A stretch of DNA of 64,000 bases from Doryteuthis pealeii (GCA_023376005.1 CM042163.1:1928848-1992847), one strand, 5' to 3'. Positions 12,005 to 24,480 are shown, counted from the stretch's first letter. Numbers and translations: made by a program. Notes: generated by a model not told the origin, from the letters alone.

Positions 12005-14024
12005 GCAACTATTTCAATTATTTTCACTAAGTTATAATTTCTAATTTTTTTACGACGATTAAAAATAAACAAAAAAATATTTATGACTGAAATTGCTCTA
12101 CAGAAATAGAAAACTAATATGAGGGCACAGTTAATTTTCATGAAAAAGGGAAACAAAAAGCTTTTTCAAATTTTATTTGCAATATTCAAAAATTAGAAAA
12201 GAAAATTGACTGATTGAATAATTTAACATTTTAGACGCTAAAAATAGACATAAATGAAAAATATTTTCATTTTTAGAGAAAAGTTTTCCCTTATTTTTTC
12301 TTTAAACGAATACCAAAACAAAACAATGAAAAATAAAACCTTTTTATTTATTAATTTAAAGGTTAAAAAAATCGTTATGAAAATGATTTTATGAATTTAA
12401 TTTTAAAGTCTTGAACTCAAAAATAAATAAAAAGTTTTATAAAAATATCGATGTTGCTAAGAATTGGCAATTTATTTGATTATTGATTTTTAAAAGACGA
12501 GAAAAACGCTCGATTATTTGTTTTAAGAAATTGAATTAAGAAATTGAATAAATAAAATAAGAAAGTTCTTTAATTCTCTGAATATAGTCAATTTTAAAAA
12601 AGATAAAGTTTTTGTTCATTATCTTAAAATTAAAAAAGATAAACTTTGTCTCATTAGTGTTTAAATGGGGGATTGATAAAATACGAAATACAAAAAAAGA
12701 CCAATTTAAAAAAAAAAAAAGATACCCAGTTGTTTTAGTTGTAAAACTAAAAATTAAAAGTAGTTTAAACATCTGGTCTGATGGGGGGGGTGTATGTTAT
12801 TGTGATTGTGATGGTGATGGTTAGTCGTCACCATCGTCGAGACACACCACCCTAACATGTGTTTGGGGATGTCACAACTGTTTTAGGAAAAAAGAAGAAA
12901 TAAATAAAGAAAAAAAAAAGAAGCAGTATTTAATGTTAACTGTGCTACTAGTTTCTCTCCGCCAACAAAACTCACGTGGCAAAACAGTTCAAAATCGACC
13001 AGAAGGGGGGGGGGGGGATGTGGGGGGGGAGTGGCTGTTAAACAAGAAAAAATATATATAAAAAAAAAAAAAAAAAAAAAAGAAGTCCAACAAGTTAAAT
13101 ATTTTGCCTTCCTTCCTATTTAAGTGATTTTTTTCCCAGCTGAAAATCTCTCACACACACACACACTCCTGTTTTTCGATCAGAGAGGGAGAGAGAGAAG
13201 AGAGAAAGAGAGAAAAATAGAAAGACTAAAGAAGAAGAGTTTGGTAGTTGGATTAAATAATAATATATGACCAAGTGTTGTTTTCTTATTACTTTGCTCA
13301 GAAAGGAAACTTCCTTCCACCCTCACACACAAAAGAAGACTAATTTGTTTTTCCTGACTCCTGAATTGACCCCTGACCCCCAAATTGCAAGGTTATCAGT
13401 CAGTCAGCTGGCCCCGGAGGAGGAGGGACGAATGATCAAATTGATGAGAGATGAGTTTAAAAAAAATAAAATAAAATTTGATTCAGATTTGAAACAATTT
13501 TTATTTGTTGTTGATTTTTTAAAATTATTTTTTTTTCACATGAAAACGTTAAAACTTTAAAAAAATCAGCGTTAAATTTTAATGATTTTCTTCTTCCATA
13601 TTTTATTCAAAAAATAATTGCAGTCAAATTTTAAAAGAATGACGCTTACCATTTATTATTTTAATTTTTATTAATTTCTATTTTTAATTTAATTTTATCC
13701 ATTAAAAGGCAAAGAAAAACTAAATGAATATATTTGTATTTTTTTTTGTTGCAAAATACATCCTAGAGATGAATTTTGAAAAAAAAAATAAATAAATAAA
13801 TAAAAAAAAAAAAAAAAAAAGGCGATATAAATTTTAATTCAGGATCGTCATTTTTTATTCGTATAAGAAATAAGATTTTAATTCAATCATTTTAAAATGA
13901 TCATTTATTCAAAAAAAGAGAAAAAAAAACAAACAAAAAAACTCAAAAAAACAAACATTTTTGAACAACGAAATATAGAAAAAAATTGGGGTTTGTTTCT
14001 GATTTAAGTTTCTTTTCTTAGTTG

Positions 14025-14071
<47 letters not shown>

Positions 14072-14955
14072 TGTTTTGGGTGGGACATTACTAAACCTTT
14101 CAATCACCAAACATACAATTAATAAGAAAAAAACATTTTTTTTTACCTTTTCTTTTTTTGTTTGTTTGTTTTTTTGGAAGGGATGTCAAAAGGGTTTTTG
14201 TCGTGATTACATGGTAGAAAGATTAATTATAGGAACGTATAGATGATGATGACTGCAACAAGGTAAATTTAATCAAATAATTCACTGAATTTCGGACAAA
14301 GTCAATAAATAATTACCAATATTTATTGATTCAATTAACGATATAAAAATAAAAAAGAAAGAAGAACGCTAATCTATCGATTCCGGGTTCGAATTCAAAC
14401 AACGGCGTTCAAGCCGGGTCAATTTTTTTTGTAGGGGTTTTACGAAGTTAGGGACCAGCCCCCCTTTATTTTTAAAAAGAGGATATGATATATATTATCT
14501 ATTTCTGTATTAATTATTTATTTCAAGGAATCTCATGATTCTAATTTTCAAATTATATATAAAGCATATTTTTTTATTATTTAATTTTTTTTTTCAAAAT
14601 TCGATAATTCAAATTCTTTTTTTAAAACGGTAAAATTACTTGTTTACTCACACGTGCATTTAATTTTTCTTTTTTCTTGAAAATTATATCACATAAAAAA
14701 TCATTAAATAAAAAAGGTAAAACTATAGTTTCTAACAATAAAATATATAATTATCAATTATTAATTAATAATAAATAAATATATATTAGTTTGTGATATC
14801 TATTTAATTACATGGATATCTTATTCCATTTTATTTTTAAAAGATCCATATAATTAAACATATATACATTTATTTTATACGATATATCTATCACAGATAT
14901 TGAGCACTCTCCTGATAAAACTGCAAATATTGGCCCACCACTAACTCACCAAGTG

Positions 14956-14995
<40 letters not shown>

Positions 14996-15140
14996 TTGCA
15001 AACTAGACAAAAAGGTCATAGTAAGGAATTGTTTTTGTTTTTTTAACGGGATAAAAAGGTTAAAATTTTTATCTACTGTATAGGTATGTAAAGTAATGAT
15101 TCATATTTTAATAAGACTTTTTATTTTTTTATTTTTTATT
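11113..15140 (-). other. probable first intron of the PKA-RII gene
   Basis: Very AT-rich, with many poly(A)/poly(T) runs (11610-11640, 11969-12000, 13063-13081, 13801-13820), an ACT repeat at 11251-11275 and (AT)n at 14027-14068 and 14956-14985. Essentially none of the SINE, Helitron or retroposon families that crowd the rest of the window is present. The exon donor at 15147 points into this stretch, so it should be intronic. I could not identify a downstream exon in it. Confidence 0.5.
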
Positions 15141-15147
15141 GACTTAC

Positions 15148-15397
15148 CTTCTGGTGGGAAATCATCTTCGCCGCTGTCTTCAGTGGCGGCCGAAGATTGT
15201 TTCGACAAACCGGTCCTCCATTCATTTTTCTGATTAATTTGGGACGTTGACAACAAAGAAGAATCCTGACTTTTATTGTTCAATTTATTGAAATATTCAG
15301 CGGCATATTGGACAAGATTTGGTGGTCGTTCACGTAAAACGGCCACCGTAAAACCTTGTAAAAGTTCCGTTAATCCAGGCGGGATATCGAAGCTCAT
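15148..15397 (-). CDS. PRKAR2: PKA type II regulatory subunit, first coding exon (partial gene)
   Basis: Encodes the N-terminal 83 residues plus one base of a cAMP-dependent protein kinase type II regulatory subunit, the protein that holds the catalytic subunit inactive until cAMP binds. Residues 3-43 form the RIIa dimerization/docking domain: [19 protein letters not shown], then [15 protein letters not shown]. This helix pair makes the RII homodimer that binds the amphipathic helix of AKAP anchors. Residues 44-83 are the Ser/Asp/Glu-rich linker that normally precedes the autoinhibitor site; that site and both cAMP-binding domains must lie in later exons, at lower coordinates. The start is the methionine at 15397 (gcc before the ATG, a good Kozak context), not the one seven codons upstream at 15418, because family members begin directly before the IPPGL motif. 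The exon ends AAG|GTAAGT, a perfect donor, at 15148/15147. No other exon was recognised in this window. Confidence 0.93.
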
Positions 15398-15469
15398 GGC
15401 TTCAAAAACACACAACACAAAATTATTAATTCAATCCTTTTTTCCGGGTCTTTTAATTCCCTCTCTTTT
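15398..15469 (-). promoter_or_regulatory. candidate 5'UTR and acceptor of the PKA-RII exon
   Basis: On the minus strand a long pyrimidine tract (15472-15505) ends in AG at 15471-15470, a good-looking 3' splice site, leaving 72 bases before the start codon. If used, this is an internal exon and the promoter lies further upstream, beyond 15.5 kb. If unused, the transcript start could be nearby. Inference from sequence only. Confidence 0.4.
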
Positions 15470-15509
15470 CTTAAACAAGAAACAAAAAGGAAGAAAAAAC
15501 AATCACACT

Positions 15510-16970
15510 AGGATTTTGTACTTCCTAAACAATAAATAGATTTAAAAATAAGTTAAATAAATACGATAAAGATATACACAATTTCTTTTTTTTTTCTTCT
15601 CTCTTTTGGGTCAATTCTTCATTAGGTTCTTCGTTTGCCTAAAAGACTTTAAAGAAATTTTTATTGTAGGGAAAGAAATGTTTTGGGTGGGTTATTTTTC
15701 TGTGAGACTTTTTATAAAAAAGAATTAATTTGATTTTAGATATTTCAGTTATCTTTTTTGTAATGTTATTTATTTTAATATATTAAATGAAATACCTACT
15801 TATTTCTAGTCAAAAGTAAAATATAGTTCTTTCTTTACTTATATTTGATATTCTATATATTATTATTTATATTGATTTTAGATGGTTCATTTATCTTTGG
15901 GGATGTTTTTTTATTTTAATATATTAAATGAAATGAAATAGCACTTATTTCAACTAAAAAGTAAAATATATTTCTTTCTTTACTTATATTATTAAACTTG
16001 TTCCTTTCTCATTTAAATGTGTGTGTGCGTTTCCAATAATTTTTCGGACAAGTCAAATAAACACATACAGGTGGGTCTCGTCGTGAATATATAAATATAT
16101 TTTATATATTTTCTATGTTTTCTTTTGAAATAATAAATAAATAAGACAGGTTTTCAAATAGGATATTGATTAACTAACTTCACAAAAAATTATTTTAACT
16201 AAAAAATATCAACTTAGTAAAAAGATATTTCCCAAGTTAGACGAATCCAAAAAAGGAATTTCTTTTTTTTTTTTTTTTAATGCAAATTAACAATTTTTAA
16301 GAGTGTTTTTTTTTCTTTTAAAATTAAATTGTTGTATTGAGATTTTTGTTTGTTTAAATTATGGATATTTGAGCATTTTTGTTCTGTAATAACACGTTGT
16401 GTTTTTGCTGTTGTTAATAAAAACAAAACAAAAAAAGACCAAACCCTTCACAAGTTGTCACAAGCTTTTTCTCATCAAGGAAGTGGAGGAGATTTGAGAT
16501 CTTTTCCCCAAAAATTTTATCCGGGAAAATGAATATAGAAAAACAAATATTTATAAATAAATGTAGATCTATATTACAGCAGTGATGATATTTCCTTGGT
16601 GTTTAATATCTTCCTTTTTCCTTGTTTGTCTTTCTGTTTTTTTAAAATCCGATTTTAGGCCTGTTTTTCGATTTCTTTTTTTTACATAATAAAAAAAACA
16701 AAAACAACTCCAGAAAGAAGAGGAAAAAAAAACAAAAAACAAACTCAGTACAAGTCGAAACTTTTAAAATGAATATAAATATTTTTTTTTCAAATCTCGT
16801 TTTCAAAAAGGAGAAAAGTTTTGTTTTTTTCTTTCCTTGTTTTAAATTAGGGGGTAAAGTAAAACAATGTTGCTGACTGACTGACTTTTTTTTTTTTTTT
16901 TTTTTTTTTTAAATATTTCTGTATATAAAAAATCACGTCAAAATCGACGACAAGGTTTTTTTTTCTTTGC
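15510..16970. other. AT-rich gene-proximal stretch
   Basis: Continues the transposon-poor interval. A block around 'tatattaaatgaaatacc...gtcaaaagtaaaatatag' (15780-15850) is repeated at 15920-15985, a diverged local duplication. Poly(T) at 16265-16280 and 16886-16910. No exon recognised. Confidence 0.4.
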
Positions 16971-16984
16971 TTTTTATAAACCAA

Positions 16985-17500
16985 ACTGCAAATTCCTAAT
17001 AAATTGAATTGTCGTCGATAATGTTATTTTGAAGCTGGCAATGGTAGGTCGTCGGCGGCGAAAATAATAATAACAATAAGGAAGAAAACCACTACCTCCA
17101 TCCATCCAAACAGCATCGCCCCACGACGCTCCATGAAAATCAGACGGTGTGTTGTTATTTTGTGGGGTGGGGAAAAACAATGTTGATGATGATGATTGGT
17201 GAGGGTGTGTGTGAGAGAGAGAAAGAGAGAGAGAAAATCCGAGTTTTTCGTAGCGGTAAAAAGAAGAAAAAGAGGAGTACCACCTGACAGAGGCAAACAC
17301 CATGCAATTGGGGGAGTCTCTCTCTCCTTTTTTTTTTTGTTGGTCGGTCTCTTCTTTACTTCACCTTACAGACATTAAAGCAACACCAACACTGAAAACA
17401 AGAAGAGAAAGAGAAAGAGAAGAAGAAAGAGAAGAAACGTATCACTCCGCGTCAATTGCAACAACTACTCGTGCGACGACCCAACAACACCAGACACACA
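16985..17500 (-). promoter_or_regulatory. candidate upstream promoter/5'UTR region of PKA-RII
   Basis: The least AT-rich, most CpG-containing part of the transposon-poor interval (gtcgtcggcggcgaaaat at 17050; catcgccccacgacgctcc at 17112), with purine-rich tracts at 17210-17235 and 17400-17435. Its position about 1.6-2.1 kb upstream of the coding exon suits a promoter or non-coding first exon, but no core promoter element is convincing. Confidence 0.25.
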
Positions 17501-17754
17501 CACACATACACGGACTTACGCACGCGCATACATGAATTTACACACACATACACACTCATATGCACTTACACACAGACACAGCTGAGGAGGAGCATAGTCC
17601 GGCACAAGGCGAAAAAGAGGAAAGCGGCGACGGGGTGGGGGGGATCGGAGAGTGAAGATTGTGTTGCGTCAATCAAAGCGGAGGAGCAGAAAGAGGAATG
17701 GATATATTTGTTTTGAAAATTAATTTTATTTTCGAAATATTTTTCGTTTCTTAC

Positions 17755-18024
17755 CCTGGGCTCGAACACTGTCCACTATTGCACAGCGTGCGCACACACA
17801 TGTACGTACGCACACACATGTACGTACGCGCGCACACACACCCAAACTGAGTATAGTCTGGCACTCACAAGAATATAGAATCTAAGAATATAGTTATTTA
17901 CTAAGCTTAGTTTAGATATGGTACAAGGCCAGAAGTATGGGGCACTCAATGAGAATCGAACTCACTAACAATGGGTCTGCAAATCTAGCTTGCTAACCAA
18001 TACACCACGTGAGGTGCCCTAGAA
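17755..18024 (-). repeat. SINE family F copies (tRNA-like)
   Basis: Best copy 17903-18021. On the minus strand it reads ggtgtattggttagcaagc (box A region) and gtgagttcgattctca (box B region), then the phrase gccttgtaccat. A partial copy precedes it at 17755 (ctcgaacactgtcc). Diverged. Confidence 0.6.
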
Positions 18025-18102
18025 TTTCAAATATAGAGAGGTGGTAAGATGAGAGAAGAGTAGGTCGTAGTGGGAAGAGTGTGATGCGGCAGTCTACCTG
18101 GC

Positions 18103-18162
<60 letters not shown>
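18103..18162. repeat. (GA)n microsatellite
   Basis: Pure GA dinucleotide run of about 60 bases. The surrounding open frames are artefacts of it. Confidence 0.97.
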
Positions 18163-18165
<3 letters not shown>

Positions 18166-18179
18166 TAGGAGCTGCCTGT

Positions 18180-18736
18180 TCGACTGCTTTGAAAAATCAC
18201 ACTTCGAAATTTTGGTTTTTAAAGCAAGGCTCGAACACTGACCCATTCCACCGGTTTAAAATACGAAAGCGGTACCTCTTACAAACCAGACATACACACT
18301 GACATATAAACACATAAATATATTATAGCTTATAGTGACACAACACCAAACAGGGGAGCATGAGAAGGACTGAAAATTTGGAAGATTATGTTCCGCCAAT
18401 CTTTTTATTGAAGGAGAGGGAAGGCCTGCATTCGAAATCAACGTTTTCAATAAGCACCGTTTTCTAAGCAATAAATGTGACAACAATAGACACTTCGATT
18501 CACAAATGTAGTAAATTCGTGCCCTTTATTCGTGGCCTTGTGTCAGACTTGAGTTAAGCTGAGCTGAGAAAATATCAGGGCGCTTTCCGTCGAACGATGG
18601 CTACTAAGCTTGTCTCGTAGACTTACTTGTGAGATCGATTCATATTGAAACAGGAGCCCCATTATTACCGTGTTCTTGCGTCAGTAAGTTGCACTTACAC
18701 ATTATCTGCACACTTACACACACACTTATACACACA

Positions 18737-18773
<37 letters not shown>

Positions 18774-20000
18774 CAATATATACAGATCTCTGCACGCACG
18801 CAAGCACACACACATATATAAAGAAATGAATATTGCACATACAAATAATGTGTTACAATATCAATCGCACATGTAACATACACAGTACACTACACACACA
18901 CACACCTGTTCAACAGACACATGTACGGAACGTACGATGCATCCCTGCAAATTCCCAGTAAGACACATACATGCGTATTACTTACTTGTACACACACACA
19001 CAAACACACACATACGCACACACTCTCACACACACATACGCACGCACGCATTAACTGAGATCTGTGAATGAAAGAAAGAGAGAAAAAAAACCCACCTGTA
19101 CCGGCATTATCTACCCCCCACACACATATACAATGAACAAAACTCAACCCTCGATACACTACACATACGTACAGAAATACGTAACACACACACACACACA
19201 CACACGCCTTTATCCATTCCCATATACAGGGTGGGGCATATTTAACAGGCAAGTCAATAACAACCTAATAGATATATATATATATATATATTTAGTATTC
19301 TGATATTGACTTTATTACTACTACTCCACCCTGTCCGTACTTTCCGACAATTAGTGCCTATCGTAGAGTTACATGTGTTTGCTTAGCAAGCTAGTGGCTG
19401 TCTACTACTACTCGTGTTGTAATAGGTTCACTTATCTCAGAGCGCCCCCCATTATCGTAACCCTATGCCAGACATAGCTAAAGCCACTATAAATATCAAT
19501 CTTGCAGGTTTAATCATTTATCAAGTTTAGCCGAGTTTGGCACAAGGCTAAAACTACAGAGCACCTACTGAAGTCGAACTTGCTAATTAAATGTTATTGT
19601 TTGGTATACAGGCCTAGCTCGTTGTACGTACCACCAACCGGGCTGAATAATGTCCTTACTATTTATAATCTTATGCCAGACTTGAGTCTAGCTTAGAGCT
19701 GAATGTTAAAAGGAGAGCTAATCATGCATACAGATCATCGTAGTGAGTTTGAGCCTCACTGAGTGGTATACTAGACTAGGCTAAGCTTGCCTCCACAATT
19801 TTTTAAACATTCAAGCATGTGTCTATTGTATTGTCTATGTTGTTCACTATAATACCACCAGATGCACATTATGCCGCTGTAATTGTAGCATTAAACACCC
19901 CCCTTCCTGTCTTTATAGAGTAAATGCATGCAATTTTTACGTGCATTTAGCCAGATATAAGTGCACGTACTCAGACGCATCGTCAATGAATGAAATAATG
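18180..20000. repeat. CA-microsatellite region with old family F fragments
   Basis: (CA)n tracts at 18737-18773, 18893-18905, 18990-19040 and 19188-19205, and (TA)n at 19272-19290. Phrases related to 'ccttgtgccagacttgag' and its reverse complement recur near 18533, 19462, 19528 and 19669, marking decayed family F copies in both orientations. No gene. Confidence 0.7.
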
Positions 20001-20006
20001 TGCAGG

Positions 20007-20682
20007 TGCGCGCGCAGGTAATAAAGGACTATTTGCTCGTAAATTCCTACCATAAAAATAAACTGAACCCCCATTTTATGTCCGTGTTTTTGCAATAAAT
20101 GTTTTATTTTTCTTGCACCCGTTATGTTACAATACTAAATATATTTCCTTTATCTATTGTAATATTCACTTCAATGTGCATATTCTAAAAGCTTTTATTT
20201 TGTGAGAATGCTTAGTTTTAAAGTGGGGGTTCGTTTTTACACTTCAACTTTTTACTCGTAAATTCCTACCATAAAATGCCCAAGCCTAATTTTATGGCAG
20301 GAATTTACGAGTAAAAAGTTGAATATTACCTTTTGTTGTTATTTCTTTTCTTTTTGAAAAAATCTAAAATAAAAACGTCAGATTTTAATCATCGTCGACG
20401 AAAAAACAAAATTACGGTCATAAAAGGAGGGTCCAATTTATGCCTAAATTGTAAAACGAGCCCCCACTTTAAAACTAGACATTCTCACAAAATACAAACT
20501 TTTAGAATATACACATTGAAATGAATATTAAAATAAATAAATAAAATATATTTAGTATTGTAACATAACGGGTGCAAGAAAAATAAAACATTTATTGCAA
20601 AAATACGGACATAAAATGGGGTTTCAGTTTATTTTATGGTAGGAATTTACGAGCAAATAGTCCTTTATTACCTGCGCGCGCA
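20007..20682. mobile_element. 656-bp foldback element
   Basis: The arms run inward from GGTAATAAAGGACTATTTGC at 20017 and its reverse complement ending at 20672, and stay recognisable for roughly 240 bases each. The centre holds a second hairpin (20245-20325). The ends are flanked by the direct repeat TGCGCGCGCA at 20007-20016 and 20673-20682, a candidate target duplication, though it is itself palindromic. No transposase frame. Shares its GGTAAT terminus with 49671-50174. Confidence 0.85.
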
Positions 20683-20795
20683 TCTGTTTGGTATACCGAC
20701 ATATACAAATCGAAGTCTTTTTGACATGTACGTTTCGTTGCACATTTTGTTAGTGAAATCGATCACTAATTAGGACTGAGCCTATTCTAGTAGTG

Positions 20796-21045
20796 ACGAC
20801 CTCAAGTGAATTTAATAGGTTTGAATTCCGAGTTTTCCTTCTCTTAGACTGGTTGCCTAACCAAGATTAAAGAGCCCAGTCTGTCCATACTATTTACCCA
20901 TAGCTGGAGGGAGAGTAGTTGGATTCATACTTTTCCCAAGGGTATTATTAGCGCTATGTGAACTGTAGCTTCGTCCGGGATTTGAACTCGGGGCGACGAG
21001 TCCATTTCCTACGAACGACTCTAACCCTTACACCACGGCCTCCAA
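20796..21045 (-). repeat. SINE-B, near full length
   Basis: Minus-strand copy: the right end is the reverse complement of a tRNA-like head with box B gagttcaaatccc. It has the gcgctaataata block and the ggcaaccagtctaagagaag block. Tail truncated. Confidence 0.82.
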
Positions 21046-22020
21046 CTTCAACGATTTGCAAGTTAAATCTTTACAAGATCCCCTATTCTAATGGCCTTGT
21101 ACCTGACAGATTTAGATTTAGTATCCATACTGACTACAACTATATATACACACGCACATATTGGAGCAGTTGCAATAAAAGGGTGTTACTGTTTGCAGTG
21201 GTGGAACAAAGGGGAGTTAGGTAGGGGTGGCTGCCCCCCGGGTGCAGCTTCAGGGAGCGCAAAATCGCCTTAACCCAAAAGCTGTTGCTATAGCATTGAA
21301 ATATATTGCCTAACTTTTGCCACTAGCAAAAATACTAAATTAAAATTTTGAGATAAAATAACTGATGCATTATAAAATTCATTAATTGTTAAATCAATAC
21401 TGAAAATTTCATTAAAATCGGATAATTACCCGATTTTTGGTAAAAAATTTTTTTTCCATCCCAAATGTTACGTTAAAATTGTAAGCAAGCGCCTAAAACC
21501 ATTGAAAAACAGCCAAAATGGCAGATCGTGTCGAAATTGACCAAAACAAATAGTTTTAAATCTTTTAAAAATAAACTGCATATGTAATTATATTTTTCTT
21601 TTTTTTAATGATGGTTATTATGTTACTACTTATCGATTTAGACAAAGTTTAACCTTAAATAATAGATTTAATTATTCTTAATTCGCTTTTAAAACTCGTA
21701 GTATCCGATTTTTTTTTTGCCAGTCCCTATCCTGAACTATGCGTAGAATTTATAAGTGGGTGGATAGGTGAAACTTTGAAAAATCTGAATTAGTATTTAT
21801 TAACCACTGGAGGGGGGGGGGCATCGGGACGAACTCTTGAACCCCCCCCACCCCTGGATAACGATTTTGGCACCCCACTGGGTGTTGAAGCTGGACTCGC
21901 AATCGTGAGTCCAGCTCGTGAGTCTGATGGTTGGTGAGTCCCTCGCTTTTAGGGCCTGTTGTCACATTTAGTTTTAAGTTTGGCACGAGGTCACGATTCT
22001 GGAGCGCTCTCTCGATCGGA
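21046..22020. other. gene-free stretch with a short perfect hairpin
   Basis: C-rich and G-rich patches at 21234-21245 and 21808-21860 flank AT-rich sequence. agctggactc and gagtccagct at 21890-21917 make a perfect 10-bp stem with an 8-base loop. No gene or known family identified. Confidence 0.45.
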
Positions 22021-23450
22021 TTTAGTATCGATCAGTATAGCCTTATGCCAGACTTGAGCTATATGAGAGCAGTCGTTTTATGTCAGACAATAAATACAGA
22101 AATACTGAATATCTTGCTCAAGTCTGGCATAAGGCTATATTGATGAAGCGCTAATAATATCCACTCACTCTAACAGACTGGATCGCTAAACACGGAATTA
22201 TGCAATAACTCTGTACCCTCATATTTCCAAGTAGTGAACAGATACATAAAAGCTTGTGAGTTCGATCCCAGTAGGGAGTGCGTTAATCTAATAGCCTTGT
22301 GCCTGACTAGAGCACATGTTGTAACTAAGGTATATGCACGGGTATGTTTATACTAATAATTAGTAATACTTATATTTCCTCAAAGTCTTATGTTCACAAG
22401 ATAATGATAGCTTAGTTTTATGTTTGGCACAAGGCCACAATTCTGGAGCACTCTCTCTCGATCGGATTTAGTATCGATGATTTGATTTACAAGTTAAACC
22501 TACTAACCAATCATAATCGGCTAAATCGGTCGAAAAATTAGGGTGACCCAGAAAAAAAGAACCCACAAATTTTGTAATAAAACTGTTAATTTTAACGGGG
22601 GTTAGGGTTATGGGTTAGGGTTAGTTTAATGGGAAAATAAATAATTTGGGTTCTGTTTTTTTTTCTGGGTCACCCTGTAATATGTTTTAATTTTCCGACC
22701 GATTTGCAAGTATAGCCTCATAATCCTACAGCAAGTACCCTATTGGTATTTTCTAAAAAAAAAAAAAAAAAAACAAACAAAAAAACTACATAAGTTTGGC
22801 ACAAGGTCATTAGAATAGAGCACTTAGTGTGGACCAAACTTGCTAATAATAATAGCCTGCGAGACGAGAGCTCACTACGCTCGATAGTAGGCATGATCTG
22901 ATACATTTACTTGTAGAATAAGAAGGACAACATAAAAAGATGGAAATAACCCACCTCCCCATATTCGGCATTTAAGCTGGTCCTAGTCTGACACAAGGCT
23001 AAAATAGAGCACTCACTTGAGAGATTATATAATGAACACTACTGGTCTACAGCAGGCGCCCAAAGAAGTATTTTGTTGAAGATAATATTACTTACATTAA
23101 GCAATATTGGACAGACGCTTGCCATAGTTCACAGACCGGTCATAATTAGTGTTAGTGAGTTCGATCCCTACTCGGAGCACCACCCTAGTTAGTCTTGATC
23201 TTTTACTTAGTACTGTATTCCGTACGTACCAGTCCCCCCCCACACCTAGTGCTAAAAACTAAGCTATATTTAATTATTAACTAACTTTAAATTTACTAAA
23301 TTATTTAGTACTAAATAAATACCGAAAAATTCCTATACATAAGGTTTGGATACCTAACTTAAACTAGCAGTAAAATTAGTACGTTCGTTTTTGCAGACCA
23401 AGTGTGTGTGAGTTCGATCCTGCCCGACTACTGTGGTTTTTATGCCATGC
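22021..23450. repeat. cluster of family F SINE copies
   Basis: Repeated tRNA-like box B phrases (gtgagttcgatcccag at 22256, gtgagttcgatccctact at 23155, gtgagttcgatcctgcc at 23408) and tails (tttggcacaaggc at 22418 and 22795). The block tctggagc...gatcggatttagtatcgat is nearly identical at 21995-22030 and 22443-22478. 22036-22057 and 22118-22139 are inverted copies of the tail phrase. Confidence 0.6.
22524..22705. repeat. inverted-repeat element with telomere-like core
   Basis: Terminal arms agggtgacccagaaaaaaag and its reverse complement, extended outward by aatcggtcgaaaaatt/attttccgaccgatt. The loop contains gggttagggttatgggttag. About 180 bases, no coding. Same design as 8855-9042 but unrelated arms. 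Confidence 0.8.
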
Positions 23451-23589
23451 TAAGAAAAAAAAAACCCAAGCTGAATAAATAACTCTACTTGTGCAACATG
23501 TTACTCTATTTACACACGTACATTCTATGAACGATTGAAGTTACACACGGGAAAACATGCCGACAAGAAAAGAAAAGAAAAAATTAAAA

Positions 23590-23640
23590 CACACACGCAC
23601 ACGCACACACACACACACACACACGCACACACACACGCAA
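23590..23640. repeat. (CA)n microsatellite
   Basis: CA dinucleotides with a few CG substitutions. No coding sense. Confidence 0.95.
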
Positions 23641-24018
23641 GCCGATAATGTTACAAGTTACAACAGACACATACATACACGCCATAAGCTTCCATTATTA
23701 CGCATAGAGAGTAGCACACATAACACATTGCACGGAAGAAATGCGAATCACGTTTTCGATAGTAGATAAAAAGAATACTGCATTAGAATTTGTATTTCGA
23801 TCAGAACAGCATTTGCCATTGATTTTTTCGACTGCCAAGCGGATTTTTTGGGCGCATTTCGTGCTGGTATGTGGGGACTAGTTTTTAGCGTGTGTGCGGC
23901 GATTCACATCGGCCATTGTCAAGTTATGGCGGTGACACGGCACAACGGCGGGAGTTAGGGGAAAAGAGGGGGAAAAGAAAAAAGAGAGAGAAAAAAAAAA
24001 AGGAAATATTTCACTCGG

Positions 24019-24020
<2 letters not shown>

Positions 24021-24099
<79 letters not shown>

Positions 24100-24226
24100 C
24101 TACCTCTGTCTTTCGTTCTCATTTTTTTCCTGCTTTTCGGCCGGTGACATTTATTTTTGATTTCTTTCTGACGTCGTCCGATCTACATTTATTTTATTTT
24201 ATTTTATCTATCTATCTATCTATCTA

Positions 24227-24275
<49 letters not shown>

Positions 24276-24312
24276 ATAATAATAATAATGATAATGATAG
24301 TAATAGTGATAA

Positions 24313-24343
<31 letters not shown>

Positions 24344-24348
24344 TAATG

Positions 24349-24390
<42 letters not shown>

Positions 24391-24480
24391 GTAATAATAT
24401 AAATAATAATAATAATAATCTATTTATTTAAAATTTTTGGAAGTATTTAAATTGAATTTAAATACTTCCAAAAATTTAAT
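24021..24480. repeat. compound microsatellite with self-complementary arms
   Basis: (CT)n at 24021-24051, (TATC)n at 24052-24098 and 24206-24227, then (TTA)n followed by (ATA)n to 24418. The TTA and ATA halves are reverse complements, so the DNA can fold on itself. A perfect palindrome (aaatttttggaagtatttaa and its complement) follows at 24430-24477. Open frames here are repeat artefacts. Confidence 0.93.

Noticed and set aside
15398..15418. Upstream ATG at 15418 as the PKA-RII start
   Set aside because: It adds MLCVFEA, which is not expected in the family, and its context is poorer than the ATG at 15397.
23892..24431. 179-codon frame ending in poly-Ile and poly-Asn
   Set aside because: Runs through CT, TATC, TTA and ATA microsatellites. 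The first 40 codons show no domain.
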